IMG/VR virus record: IMGVR_UViG_3300014497_000012
Coordinates: 1 to 47,387 of that record
Strand: one strand, 5' to 3'
Length of the DNA stretch: 47,387 nt
From: a virus
The notes under the pieces are model-generated. The model did not search any database. It was not told the DNA's origin and was given only the letters and a program-made list of their open reading frames with translations. Both the position numbers and the translations under genes were made by a program. This document shows, piece after piece, positions 12,968 to 20,826 of the stretch; the stretch's first letter is position 1; each line of letters opens with the position of its first letter.

Positions 12968-14365
12968 TTAGGCAACAGATTTGAATAAGTCATTGAACAT
13001 CCATACAATAACATATTTAAAGGCATCATGAAGGTGACTGTTCTTTTGAAAACGGATACCTGTTTTTTTATCTTTTGTCCACTCTTTGTGAACACCATCA
13101 GCACCCAGTAAGATTGTTGAAAGATCTTTGATCAACAGTGGGCAAAGTTCATCATCAATTAAGATTTCAATGTTGTATTTGTCAGCCAGGATCCGGTTTA
13201 TGAAATCCCTGGCTTTCATCACTGAAGGGTTTGATTTGGGCACCCTGTCTGAAGCATTGTTCAGCATGGTGGCTAATGTGGTCTTTACATCTTTGAAATT
13301 GCTGGCATCACCTTTCCCAGCAATATTATATTTTCCAGAAGCATCACCATAATAAAAGATGTCAGATCCTTTGTCTTTGAAATCTTCCTTGAAGGCTTCA
13401 CATACTGAAACCACCGTATTATCTGGATACTGGCCAGCTATACCTGTATATTCTTTGAAGAAACGGATCTGTGTGACATATTCAAGTTCACATCCTTCAC
13501 GGAAATCTTTGAAGCGCATTTTTGTCCGTGGATTTCGCCACCTGACCACACCTTCCAATATTTGAGCGCAAACCATAGGCTGATAAGGTCTGGCATTGAA
13601 ATCCAGTGATATGTGAATAGGCCGTTTTTTGAGATAGGAACATTTACCCGTGTGTCTAACATGACTGAAGTGTGGAAGGAATTCATTTCCGGTCTTCAGT
13701 TTGCCCCACTGTCCCAGTGCATAAATATTGTACTGGTTTTCATCATAGGTTTTCATTTCTTCAATTTCTTCATGATCTGAAGGAAAAAGGAAATTATTGT
13801 CCCAGTGTGTTGTGTGGACAATGGTGGCGTTTTTCACCACGTTGTCAAAGAAGTGCTTCTTCAGCCAGTGGTCTTCATCAATCGGATTGAAAATTAAAAC
13901 GATCTGGATATTTTCAACACCCCTGACACGCCTGTTTAATTCTTTAAAATCTTCATAATCCAGTTCTGAAGCTTCTTCAATTACAATCCTGGTCAGACCT
14001 TCAATGGATTTAAGCTTTTCAGGATCATCCAGGCCACTGAACAACATGATTGAACCAGACCTTTCAAAATGAATTTCCATTGGCTTCACGGTGGTTCTGA
14101 TGAACTTATCCACTGAAAATTCTTTGATCCTGTTCAGGATGGAATCATACACACTGTTTTTTAAGGTGGATCCAACTTTCCGGATGAAAAGTGTCTTCTG
14201 GTAGGAATCCAGGGAAATTAAAACTTCCCTTTGTGCTGCTGTGAATGATTTTCCGGCACCTGTACCACCATAGAGAACCAGAAACCTGGTATCAATGTCA
14301 CAGATCTTCCAATATACTTCAGAAAACACATCTTCATCAATGTTTAATCTGATGTTATTATCCAT
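12968..14365 (-). CDS. terL: Large terminase subunit, 465 aa
   Basis: The ATPase half has Walker A GGTGAGKS (33-40) and Walker B IVIEEASEL (127-135, catalytic Glu pair). The RNase H-like nuclease half has SLDFN (253-257), YYGDASG (338-344) and HLHDAFK (444-450), supplying the acidic triad. This is the packaging motor that cuts concatemers and pumps DNA into the prohead. Its start overlaps the small terminase stop by eight bases. It lies far from the portal: about 14 kb of accessory genes separate them around the circle. Confidence 0.95.
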   Translation of the reverse strand: MDNNIRLNIDEDVFSEVYWKICDIDTRFLVLYGGTGAGKSFTAAQREVLISLDSYQKTLFIRKVGSTLKNSVYDSILNRIKEFSVDKFIRTTVKPMEIHFERSGSIMLFSGLDDPEKLKSIEGLTRIVIEEASELDYEDFKELNRRVRGVENIQIVLIFNPIDEDHWLKKHFFDNVVKNATIVHTTHWDNNFLFPSDHEEIEEMKTYDENQYNIYALGQWGKLKTGNEFLPHFSHVRHTGKCSYLKKRPIHISLDFNARPYQPMVCAQILEGVVRWRNPRTKMRFKDFREGCELEYVTQIRFFKEYTGIAGQYPDNTVVSVCEAFKEDFKDKGSDIFYYGDASGKYNIAGKGDASNFKDVKTTLATMLNNASDRVPKSNPSVMKARDFINRILADKYNIEILIDDELCPLLIKDLSTILLGADGVHKEWTKDKKTGIRFQKNSHLHDAFKYVIVWMFNDLFKSVA

Positions 14366-14873
14366 CTGTTCTTTTCTTTCTTACAATGTTGATTTCAAAC
14401 CCACCAACAGCAGAACCATCAGCACCAGTGATTTCCTGTCTGTAAACATAACCACGTTTTTTGCCTTTGGTCTTTAATTTGAACATGACTGAAGCATTGT
14501 CAATCGGGTTTATATAATCCCGTATCGGTTCACCTTCAGCATCCATTTCATATTCACCAGGAATGGGATTTCCTTGTTTATCGGTTTTGTGGCGAAGCAC
14601 ATACTGACCTTTCATCAGAAACCTTAATTGACTTTCAGCAAAGTCCAGATCTTCTTCATTGATGTCATCAACGGCTTCTTTGAAGTCAGGAATATTATTG
14701 TACCATTTGTAAAATGTTGGCCTGGATATTTTGCCAGCCACACATGTTTTTGAAATATCACATGATTTGTTCCTGTAAATTTCAAGGATATTCAGCTGCT
14801 GTTCTGTGAACACATGTGGCACAACAGGAGTTTCACCAGGTTTCACAGTTTTGTTTTCTTGTATATTTTCCAT
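14358..14873 (-). CDS. terS: Small terminase subunit, 171 aa
   Basis: Start taken at ATG 14873 (MENIQENKTV); longer frames would overlap the upstream nuclease gene. Residues about 30-65 hold a helix-turn-helix (ILEIYRNKSCDISKTC, then SRPTFYKWYNN) like phage small terminases that recognise packaging sites. The middle is helical and acidic, suited to ring formation, and the C-terminus is basic (VRKKRTDG). It overlaps the large subunit gene. A consensus promoter ends five bases before the ATG, so the mRNA is probably leaderless. Confidence 0.85.
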   Translation of the reverse strand: MENIQENKTVKPGETPVVPHVFTEQQLNILEIYRNKSCDISKTCVAGKISRPTFYKWYNNIPDFKEAVDDINEEDLDFAESQLRFLMKGQYVLRHKTDKQGNPIPGEYEMDAEGEPIRDYINPIDNASVMFKLKTKGKKRGYVYRQEITGADGSAVGGFEINIVRKKRTDG

Positions 14874-14877
14874 ATAC

Positions 14878-14907
14878 CAAAAGTACACGAAAACTTTCTG
14901 AAACAAA
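14878..14907 (-). promoter_or_regulatory. Bacteroidota-type promoter for the terminase genes
   Basis: TTTG (14904-14907), an 18-base spacer, then TACTTTTG (14878-14885) on the minus strand. Transcription should begin about four bases further on, at or next to the small terminase ATG at 14873. Confidence 0.75.
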
Positions 14908-14917
14908 AAAGCCCTTT

Positions 14918-15526
14918 TTACAGGACTATTTTGGTGTTTTTTCTTAAAATTTTCGTTTTTGGAACAGGTGGTTTGCTTAATAGTTGAGCATCCAAAAGGT
15001 GTTGGATTTGTTCCCTTTTCTGGAAGGGTTGTCCCCATCCTGGGTATAAAGATGAATTTTGTGCTATCTCTTTATATTCATTTTCCTGAATATATTTCAT
15101 CTGGATGTTTGGATGATACTTCTTCATTCTGTTCATCTTTACGGTGTCCTTCTTTTCCCAGTATCCCTTCACTTCCACCCTGTATTCACTTTCATCTGTC
15201 CTGGTGATCTTGAAGTCTGGTTTGTAATTGTTCGTACCACGAAGGATCCCTTCAAACCAGAAGGTTTCTTTTTCATAATCCCAGTCTTTAATGGATCCCT
15301 TTTGTTTCAGAAACTCATAATAAGCGCAAAGATTTGCTTCCCACCTGGAACGAACAAACAGGACACGTTCACCAAACTGGATCCATCCGTGTTCATATCC
15401 ACGTTTGATCATGTTTGGATCTTCCTGAAGCTTTTCACGGATCACTTCTTTCCTGGATAAAGCCGGTTTATTTTCTGGCAGCTTTCCAGCCACCGTTTCA
15501 GACAGTGTTTTTCTTGTAAACTTCAT
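14918..15526 (-). CDS. PD-(D/E)XK endonuclease (T7 endonuclease I-like/DUF1064-like), 202 aa
   Basis: The motif set is clear: RWEANLCAYYEFLK with Glu63, YKPDFKI with Pro103-Asp104, and RVEVKGYW with Glu118-x-Lys120. This core belongs to the PD-(D/E)XK nucleases that include T7 endonuclease I. A Holliday-junction or branched-DNA resolving role before packaging fits its place right upstream of the terminase genes, but the target is inferred. The first 45 residues are basic and the C-terminus is Lys-rich. It overlaps the upstream gene by four bases. Confidence 0.8.
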   Translation of the reverse strand: MKFTRKTLSETVAGKLPENKPALSRKEVIREKLQEDPNMIKRGYEHGWIQFGERVLFVRSRWEANLCAYYEFLKQKGSIKDWDYEKETFWFEGILRGTNNYKPDFKITRTDESEYRVEVKGYWEKKDTVKMNRMKKYHPNIQMKYIQENEYKEIAQNSSLYPGWGQPFQKREQIQHLLDAQLLSKPPVPKTKILRKNTKIVL

Positions 15527-16065
15527 TCAAATACTTCTTTAAAATAACCAGCTTCAAAATCAAAATCCAATGTTTTACCATCTGTGAATTCATATTTGAA
15601 AGCTGTTGATCTAATATAAATTAAATTATCAATCATTTGCCTTTGATCAAACCAGATGTCAGACATGCCCTTTTCAGATACAAAGGTGATCACCATGCTG
15701 TCATCACAGATGATGATGGCCTTCTGGCCTGACATCTGTCCTGAATTGACCAGGATCAGATCACCTTCTTTAAAAAAGCCGGTGAAGCCTGATCCATGAA
15801 GAACTTCCTTCTTTGGTGCAAACACGGTGCAATCAGAAAGTTTTCCTTTCATTTTAAATCCAATGACCTGAAGCTGATCAACAATGCCATCCCAGTCTGA
15901 ATTCAAAATGTGAATTTCCTTAATCTTCTGGTCAGAAAGTTCGACTTCAGACAGTCTGAACCTTCCTTCTGTGTTGGATAACGGGATCACCACACGGACA
16001 CCAGAAAACGCCAAAGAACGCAAAATCAATTCCCGTTCCTTTGACAGTATTTCCCCCAGCTTCAT
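15523..16065 (-). CDS. Hypothetical protein, 180 aa
   Basis: Family not recognised. It is beta-rich throughout, with a helical start and an acidic end. There is no cysteine cluster or membrane span. It is translationally coupled on both sides: its start shares a base with the 72-aa gene stop, and its stop overlaps the nuclease start by four bases. A partner of the nuclease is possible from this arrangement. Confidence 0.7.
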   Translation of the reverse strand: MKLGEILSKERELILRSLAFSGVRVVIPLSNTEGRFRLSEVELSDQKIKEIHILNSDWDGIVDQLQVIGFKMKGKLSDCTVFAPKKEVLHGSGFTGFFKEGDLILVNSGQMSGQKAIIICDDSMVITFVSEKGMSDIWFDQRQMIDNLIYIRSTAFKYEFTDGKTLDFDFEAGYFKEVFE

Positions 16066-16283
16066 TAAAGCTTTTCAATTACTGAAGTAATATCTTTCAC
16101 CATTTCAGATAAACCCTTCTTCAGCTGCTCTTTATCATTATCTGTCAGATCCTTTGGTTTATCACCACGTGTTGATTTACCATTGATCCGGTGGTACAAT
16201 CCACCCCTGGCTTTCAGGGTTGTATATTTTTCAGTAAACGGTTCTAATTTAACCAGCTTAAAGACTTCATTTATATTTTGCAT
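16065..16283 (-). CDS. Hypothetical basic protein, 72 aa
   Basis: Family not recognised. It is basic in the middle (KARGGLYHRINGKSTRGDKP), with a helical C-terminus (TDNDKEQLKKGLSEMVKDIT). The central loop rich in Arg, Gly and Lys could touch nucleic acid. It starts four bases after the 54-aa gene. Confidence 0.65.
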   Translation of the reverse strand: MQNINEVFKLVKLEPFTEKYTTLKARGGLYHRINGKSTRGDKPKDLTDNDKEQLKKGLSEMVKDITSVIEKL

Positions 16284-16287
16284 AATC

Positions 16288-16452
16288 TTAAAATAATTTA
16301 CTTTGTGGGTTTAAAATTTCTTTTGCTGCTTTTGCCAGCTTCCTTTCTAAATCTTTAGACCTTTGAAGATCTTCAGGTTTCCTTCCTTTGAAAAAGGTTT
16401 GCTGTGCTTCCAGGACTTCCAGAACCATTTCAGCGAATTCTTTAATGTCCAT
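16288..16452 (-). CDS. Small helical phage protein, 54 aa
   Basis: ATG at 16452 and TAA at 16288-16290. The ATG overlaps the stop of the membrane-protein gene in TGATG. The product is helical with the pattern FAEMVLEVLEAQQTFFKGRK, then a Leu/Lys heptad stretch around SKDLERKLAK. This matches a small protein found widely in phages, which I know only as hypothetical. A coiled coil is likely. Confidence 0.7.
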   Translation of the reverse strand: MDIKEFAEMVLEVLEAQQTFFKGRKPEDLQRSKDLERKLAKAAKEILNPQSKLF

Positions 16453-16850
16453 CACTTTTTGTTTGACTGGTAGATGAATAATTCAACATTTCTAAAGTCT
16501 GATAATGGCCATTCAAAGCCATCATCATAGACCACAAACCATCCAGCTTCTTTGTCATATTTCAGGATCCCTGGAACAGCTGGTCTGGTTGCTGATCCAC
16601 GGTCATAAACAATGTCATAAACCGTGTATGCCCCTCCCCTATTGTAAAACACCAGTCTTCCTTTTTTGGGATAAACACGGTAAAAGATGTAACTGAAGAA
16701 AAGAACCACTAAAAATGAAGCGTAGATGGCAGCTGGAATAAATCCGGCTGCAAAAAGTATAAGTAAAAGCGTGGCCAGTGAAGTGATAACCAGGATTTTT
16801 CCTGAATGTTTTGCAAAAAAGTTTATACAGGTATTCATGTTTTTAGTCAA
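16452..16850 (-). CDS. Membrane protein with C-terminal soluble domain, 132 aa
   Basis: Two adjacent membrane spans (about residues 17-36 and 39-58) are followed by a basic stop (RVYPKKGR) and a beta-rich soluble domain of about 70 residues. The start could also be at the second Met (MNTCIN). It lies three bases after the GHKL ATPase gene and overlaps the next gene, so the three are probably translated together. Function unknown. Confidence 0.7.
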   Translation of the reverse strand: MTKNMNTCINFFAKHSGKILVITSLATLLLILFAAGFIPAAIYASFLVVLFFSYIFYRVYPKKGRLVFYNRGGAYTVYDIVYDRGSATRPAVPGILKYDKEAGWFVVYDDGFEWPLSDFRNVELFIYQSNKK

Positions 16851-16853
16851 TTT

Positions 16854-18146
16854 TTAGTGTCCAAATAAGATTTTTTCAAAGGATTTATTTTGTCTGGCAA
16901 ACTTTATCAGCCTTTTAAGTGCTTTGAACAGGTTGCCTTCATTTTTATGGAAGACAGCAATCAGAACGGTGGCTTCCAGATCAGAATAAGAAAGATTGTC
17001 CAGGTCAGAACTGAACACCACGCTGTCATCAGTGACCAGCATTTCAAAATCAGAATCCCTGGGAACAGCAATGGTGAATTTGATATGGCTTTTGTATTTA
17101 AACAGTATTTCCTGGATCCGGTCTTTTAAAGATAGATTGCTGACTTCCTTATAAGAAGCCTTTTCAGCTTCACGGTATCCATAACCACCACCACCATAAT
17201 ATCCACCAGATCTGGTTGCTATCTGTTCACATGGAAGTAAACATTCAGATAACAAATTGAAGAAACTTTCAGTGACCATTACACTTTTACTGTTTTTAGA
17301 AGCTGAAGACCTGGGATGAAGAAACAGGAAACCCTGGAAGATGTCCCTGACAATTTCAGCTTTATAACTGATGTATGTCCATTCAATCTTTCCTTCAATG
17401 AAAGGATTGTTGACAGATCTTTTGCTGTGTTCCTGTATATCCCTGATAAACAGATCAGCCACTTCTTTATTTGAAGATAAAATTGATCTTCCAATATCAC
17501 CCTGGACATGGCCTTGATACTGCCTTAATTCATTTAGGTTGGCATGTTTAAAGTCATAGATAAACAGTGACTTATAATGGTTATCTGTATGAATTAAAAC
17601 CCTGTTTTTATAGATCTTCATGATCTTGCCTGGATTTAAATAAATCCCCACGTTTTCATCTTCAAAAATTGGTTTTTCTGCCAGGAAGTAACTGTCCCAG
17701 TTTGCAATCACTTCTTCAATCTCTTTGGTGTGTTCAATGAAGAAGGTTGTCCGGCCTTTGGTTCCGGAAATAATGGATCCATCTGAAGTCACCTTTTTTT
17801 GTTCTTTTCCTTCATCTTTGGCATTGCACCAGATTTCACGAATCACTTCCCAGGCTTTCCACTGGTATCCATAACGGGTTGTTATGTTCATTGATTTGCC
17901 ATTGCAATAAATTTCTTTAAATTCCTGGCCACTGATCACTTCATCTTTTCCGCTGAAGGTGACTTCTTTTTCACCAATGAACAGCCTGAATTTATTGTCA
18001 GTACGAATCAGGTAACTGATTGCATACTTCAGGCCGGTGCCAAACTGACCAATTTTATTATTATCATTGGCTTTTGTAGTGCCACCCATTAAGGCCACCA
18101 AACGAACATCCAGTTCGCCTTTATTACTGATTTTGAAATACTTCAT
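16854..18146 (-). CDS. GHKL-type ATPase with unusual motif order, 430 aa
   Basis: GQFGTGLKYA (33-42) looks like the G2 glycine loop of the GHKL fold. REIWCNAKDEG (103-113) looks like the N-box with Glu104, Asn108 and Asp111, and SGTKGRTTFF (127-136) like the third motif. In classical Hsp90/MutL/gyrase proteins the N-box comes before the glycine loop; here it comes after. The rest includes a Gly/Tyr-rich loop near residue 325. I recall similar proteins in other phages annotated only as ATP-binding. Substrate and role are unknown. A leader motif lies before its start. Confidence 0.7.
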   Translation of the reverse strand: MKYFKISNKGELDVRLVALMGGTTKANDNNKIGQFGTGLKYAISYLIRTDNKFRLFIGEKEVTFSGKDEVISGQEFKEIYCNGKSMNITTRYGYQWKAWEVIREIWCNAKDEGKEQKKVTSDGSIISGTKGRTTFFIEHTKEIEEVIANWDSYFLAEKPIFEDENVGIYLNPGKIMKIYKNRVLIHTDNHYKSLFIYDFKHANLNELRQYQGHVQGDIGRSILSSNKEVADLFIRDIQEHSKRSVNNPFIEGKIEWTYISYKAEIVRDIFQGFLFLHPRSSASKNSKSVMVTESFFNLLSECLLPCEQIATRSGGYYGGGGYGYREAEKASYKEVSNLSLKDRIQEILFKYKSHIKFTIAVPRDSDFEMLVTDDSVVFSSDLDNLSYSDLEATVLIAVFHKNEGNLFKALKRLIKFARQNKSFEKILFGH

Positions 18147-18154
18147 TTTTGATT

Positions 18155-18170
18155 GTAAGATTTAAAGTTC
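18155..18170 (-). promoter_or_regulatory. Conserved leader motif before the GHKL gene
   Basis: Minus strand reads GAACTTTAAATCTTAC, eight bases before ATG 18146 and one base after the stop of the upstream gene. There is no promoter, so the motif works inside a transcript. Confidence 0.8.
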
Positions 18171-18425
18171 TTATTGTGCTGCTTTGGATAACTGTGTGAT
18201 TTCCTCATACTTCTGAAGGCCATATTTAGCAATACTATCTTCAAATTGTTCTTCTGAATAAACCATTGACCACTTATTTGAATACCTGGCAAACATCAAA
18301 CCCCTGGCTGTATTTTCATTGTCAGCTTCAATTTCAACGTAGTACCTGAATAATGATTTGCCTTCATCGGCTGTTCCTGCTGGTGCAAAGTGATTGCCAC
18401 CGAATGTGAAATAATACTTTTTCAT
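18171..18425 (-). CDS. Hypothetical phage protein, 84 aa
   Basis: It begins KKYYFTFGGNHFAP, followed by a YYVEIEADNENTARGLMFA unit and a KWSMVY strand. This pattern is shared by a small protein family common in phages and known only as hypothetical. It has a beta-beta-alpha-beta look. It has its own -7 promoter element and leader motif, so it is probably well expressed. Confidence 0.75.
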   Translation of the reverse strand: MKKYYFTFGGNHFAPAGTADEGKSLFRYYVEIEADNENTARGLMFARYSNKWSMVYSEEQFEDSIAKYGLQKYEEITQLSKAAQ

Positions 18426-18428
18426 TTT

Positions 18429-18445
18429 GTTAGATTTTTAAGTTC
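18429..18445 (-). promoter_or_regulatory. Conserved leader motif before the 84-aa gene
   Basis: Minus strand reads GAACTTAAAAATCTAAC, three bases before ATG 18425; a slightly diverged copy. Confidence 0.65.
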
Positions 18446-18449
18446 GTAT

Positions 18450-18457
18450 CAAATATA
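18450..18457 (-). promoter_or_regulatory. Bacteroidota-type promoter, -7 element
   Basis: TATATTTG on the minus strand in an AT-rich gap between the helicase and the 84-aa gene. No clear TTTG box lies at 17-21 bases. The surrounding 40 bases resemble the promoter at 12919-12948. Confidence 0.6.
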
Positions 18458-18492
18458 AACAAATATTTATAATTGTATAAATAAAAGTTTAT

Positions 18493-20010
18493 TTAAAACG
18501 GTGAACCGTTGTCATCCTGATCCGGATCCAATGTATAACCTGAAGCTGTTGGAAAGTTAATTCCAGATTGAACTGGCTTATTTGAATGAACAGTGTGTAA
18601 ATCCGGATGATCTGATAAGGTCATTGTGTTCAACTTCAGCATTGTTGGAATGATCATGGTTTCACCTTCCCTTTGTTTGGCAATGATTAAGGCCAGAAGA
18701 TCCTTTGGCAGAATATCCACATTAAAGTGTCTGAATTCTACTGGATCAGTGTATCCATAGTATTCTGGTCGCCACAGAAAGATGATGGTGTCAGCATCCT
18801 GTTCAATTGCCCCTGAATCCCTTAAATCAGATAGCTGTGGTAATTTATTACTTCCTGGTCTGCTTTCAACAGCACGGGACAACTGACAAAGGGCAATGAT
18901 AGGAATCTGAAGTTCTTTGGCCACTTGTTTCAGTTTACCGGATATTTCAGATACTTCAGCTTCTTTATTGAAGGATCCTTTTGATCCCTTCATTAATTGC
19001 AGATAGTCAATAATAATGGCCTTTAATCCGTGTTTGTGCTTCATAATTGTAGCTTTTGCACGGAAACGGTCAATATTTAAAGCCGGTGTGTCATCAATGA
19101 AAATTTGTGCTTCAGAAAGATCACCATCAGCACTGAACAGAACCTGTGCTTCAGCAGTGGAAAGCCGGTTGTATTTGATCTTTTTACTTTCCAGACCTGA
19201 CACCTGTGCCTGGAATCTGGTGTAAAGTTGTTTTGCTGACATTTCCAGGGAAAACAAAGCCACTGGTTCCTTCAGCATCAAACCAATGTTTTTGGCAATG
19301 GCCAGTGCCACCGCTGTCTTTCCCATTGCTGGTCTGGCACCAATTATGATCAGCTGTTCTTCCTGAAGACCACCAATGGCTTTATCCAAATCAGTCAGGC
19401 CGGTGGAAAGTCCCAGTGTAACCTTTTCACCTGGATTTTGTTCCCTGTCTTTGATAGCACCCATAGCAAGTTCCGAAATATGGACTTCTGATTTGGTCAC
19501 AGTGCCCTGTTGCAGTTCATCCAGAATCCGTGTGGTGTTGGTCAGTACATCAAATGGATCCGCAAGTTCATAACAGTTTTGAATTCCTTCAGAAAAGCAG
19601 CGGATCAATTCACGCAAAAGGAAAGCCTGGTAAACTATCCGTGTGTAATCATGGATATGGGATGGATTATTTGCTTTGTCCATCAGGTACATCACGGACA
19701 TTACACCACCAATGGCTTCCAGCTTTCCTGTCTTTCTTAATTCTGCAATTACCGTGATGTTGTCCACCTTTTTTGAAGAAATGTGAAGATTGATCATAGC
19801 TTCACAGATCATTTTGTGGTTTTCATTGTAGAAGATTTCAGGCTTTAAAAGGTCAATGACCATCACAATGTGTGTTGACCATGAAAGCAGTGTTCCCAAA
19901 AGGGTTTCTTCAGCTTCAATTTCCTGTGGTGGTACTTTACCCAGTGAAAAATTTGGCTGTGTTAAATTCCGTTTCTTTTTATCGAAATCAGTTTTTTTGT
20001 CCTGTGACAT
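18493..20010 (-). CDS. dnaB: Replicative DNA helicase (DnaB-like), 505 aa
   Basis: The N-terminal helical domain (about 25-150) starts with PPQEIEAEETLLGTLL, typical of DnaB. The RecA-like motor has Walker A GARPAMGKT (224-232), Walker B IIIDYLQLM (333-341) and the DNA-binding LCQLSRAVE region (about 374-382). It unwinds DNA at the replication fork as a hexamer. Full length for the family. It has its own leader motif and lies just downstream of the primosomal gene, which probably helps load it. Confidence 0.95.
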   Translation of the reverse strand: MSQDKKTDFDKKKRNLTQPNFSLGKVPPQEIEAEETLLGTLLSWSTHIVMVIDLLKPEIFYNENHKMICEAMINLHISSKKVDNITVIAELRKTGKLEAIGGVMSVMYLMDKANNPSHIHDYTRIVYQAFLLRELIRCFSEGIQNCYELADPFDVLTNTTRILDELQQGTVTKSEVHISELAMGAIKDREQNPGEKVTLGLSTGLTDLDKAIGGLQEEQLIIIGARPAMGKTAVALAIAKNIGLMLKEPVALFSLEMSAKQLYTRFQAQVSGLESKKIKYNRLSTAEAQVLFSADGDLSEAQIFIDDTPALNIDRFRAKATIMKHKHGLKAIIIDYLQLMKGSKGSFNKEAEVSEISGKLKQVAKELQIPIIALCQLSRAVESRPGSNKLPQLSDLRDSGAIEQDADTIIFLWRPEYYGYTDPVEFRHFNVDILPKDLLALIIAKQREGETMIIPTMLKLNTMTLSDHPDLHTVHSNKPVQSGINFPTASGYTLDPDQDDNGSPF

Positions 20011-20014
20011 TTGT

Positions 20015-20031
20015 ATAAGATTTAAAAGTTC
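20015..20031 (-). promoter_or_regulatory. Conserved leader motif before the helicase gene
   Basis: Minus strand reads GAACTTTTAAATCTTAT, four bases before ATG 20010. A weak promoter candidate, TATAATTG at 20036-20043, lies upstream with one mismatch to TAnnTTTG. Confidence 0.7.
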
Positions 20032-20058
20032 AGTGCAATTATAAACAATTGTCTATAA

Positions 20059-20766
20059 TTAAAGGGATATTTTTTGTTTTTGTTCTTCTTTTGGTTGTTC
20101 CTTTTCCACACCACGTGTCCAGTTTCTAGCTGCTGCTTTCCAGTCTTTCATTTTGTTCTTTCCAACCAGCCAACCCTTTGAAGTGTAGAAGTCAAAAAAG
20201 CGGTCAGTTTCAGCCGGAAATCCCAGCGCAATAAAATATTCTTTTACAGCTTCTATGGTTGGAACAATGAACTTTTTTGATTTTTCTTCAGAAATTTTGT
20301 CTTTGCCTTCATTACCGTTAGGTAATGATATATTATTATTTGTATTATTAATAATAGTTTTGCCGTTTTGGTCAAACTGGTTTTGCTGTTTTGGCAAATC
20401 TAGTTTTGCTGTTTTAGCAAAACTGGAATTAAGCATCAATGCAATGGGTTTTTCGCAGATAGTGATGTGTAATTTGGCTGGTGAACCAAATAATTTGGTC
20501 ATAATCAAACCACGTGCTGTAAGGTCAGCAAGGATCCGTTTTTGCACCCTGTATCCAATACTGAAAGTTTCTTCAATACTGGTAGATGTGTAAAAAAACC
20601 AGTGCCTGTCATTTCTGAACAATGTTGCAGATCTGCCTTGAAAATTATAATACTTTTCAATTAGATCCGTTAAGACAACAGCACTTTCAATACCCAGTTC
20701 AATGACCAGCCTTTTATTGATCTGCCAAAAGGCATCCTGTGTTAAACAGTTTTTGATGTATTGCAT
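20059..20766 (-). CDS. Primosomal/replication initiation protein, winged-helix, 235 aa
   Basis: Residues about 10-105 look like a winged helix (SIEETFSIGYRVQKRILADL, then LTARGLIMTKLFG), as in phage replication initiators and DnaD-like loaders. An Asn/Gln/Ser-rich linker follows (about 125-160). The C-terminus (about 170-220) ends in GKNKMKDWKAAARNW, a motif common at the end of such loaders. It probably recruits or loads the helicase encoded next. A hairpin and leader motif precede it. Confidence 0.75.
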   Translation of the reverse strand: MQYIKNCLTQDAFWQINKRLVIELGIESAVVLTDLIEKYYNFQGRSATLFRNDRHWFFYTSTSIEETFSIGYRVQKRILADLTARGLIMTKLFGSPAKLHITICEKPIALMLNSSFAKTAKLDLPKQQNQFDQNGKTIINNTNNNISLPNGNEGKDKISEEKSKKFIVPTIEAVKEYFIALGFPAETDRFFDFYTSKGWLVGKNKMKDWKAAARNWTRGVEKEQPKEEQKQKISL

Positions 20767-20772
20767 GTGTAA

Positions 20773-20789
20773 GTAAGATTTAAAAGTTC
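20773..20789 (-). promoter_or_regulatory. Conserved leader motif before the primosomal gene
   Basis: Minus strand reads GAACTTTTAAATCTTAC, six bases before ATG 20766, directly after a hairpin and without a visible promoter. Confidence 0.75.
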
Positions 20790-20794
20790 AATTT

Positions 20795-20819
20795 AAAACC
20801 CAGCTGTGAACTGGGTTTT
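20795..20819 (-). terminator. Rho-independent terminator or attenuator
   Basis: A nine-base-pair stem (AAAACCCAG / CTGGGTTTT) with a seven-base loop follows the 214-aa gene. The minus-strand exit reads TTTTAAATTGAAC, running straight into the leader motif. As at 9419, no promoter separates hairpin and motif, so read-through control is possible. Confidence 0.75.
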
Positions 20820-20826
20820 TATTTTT

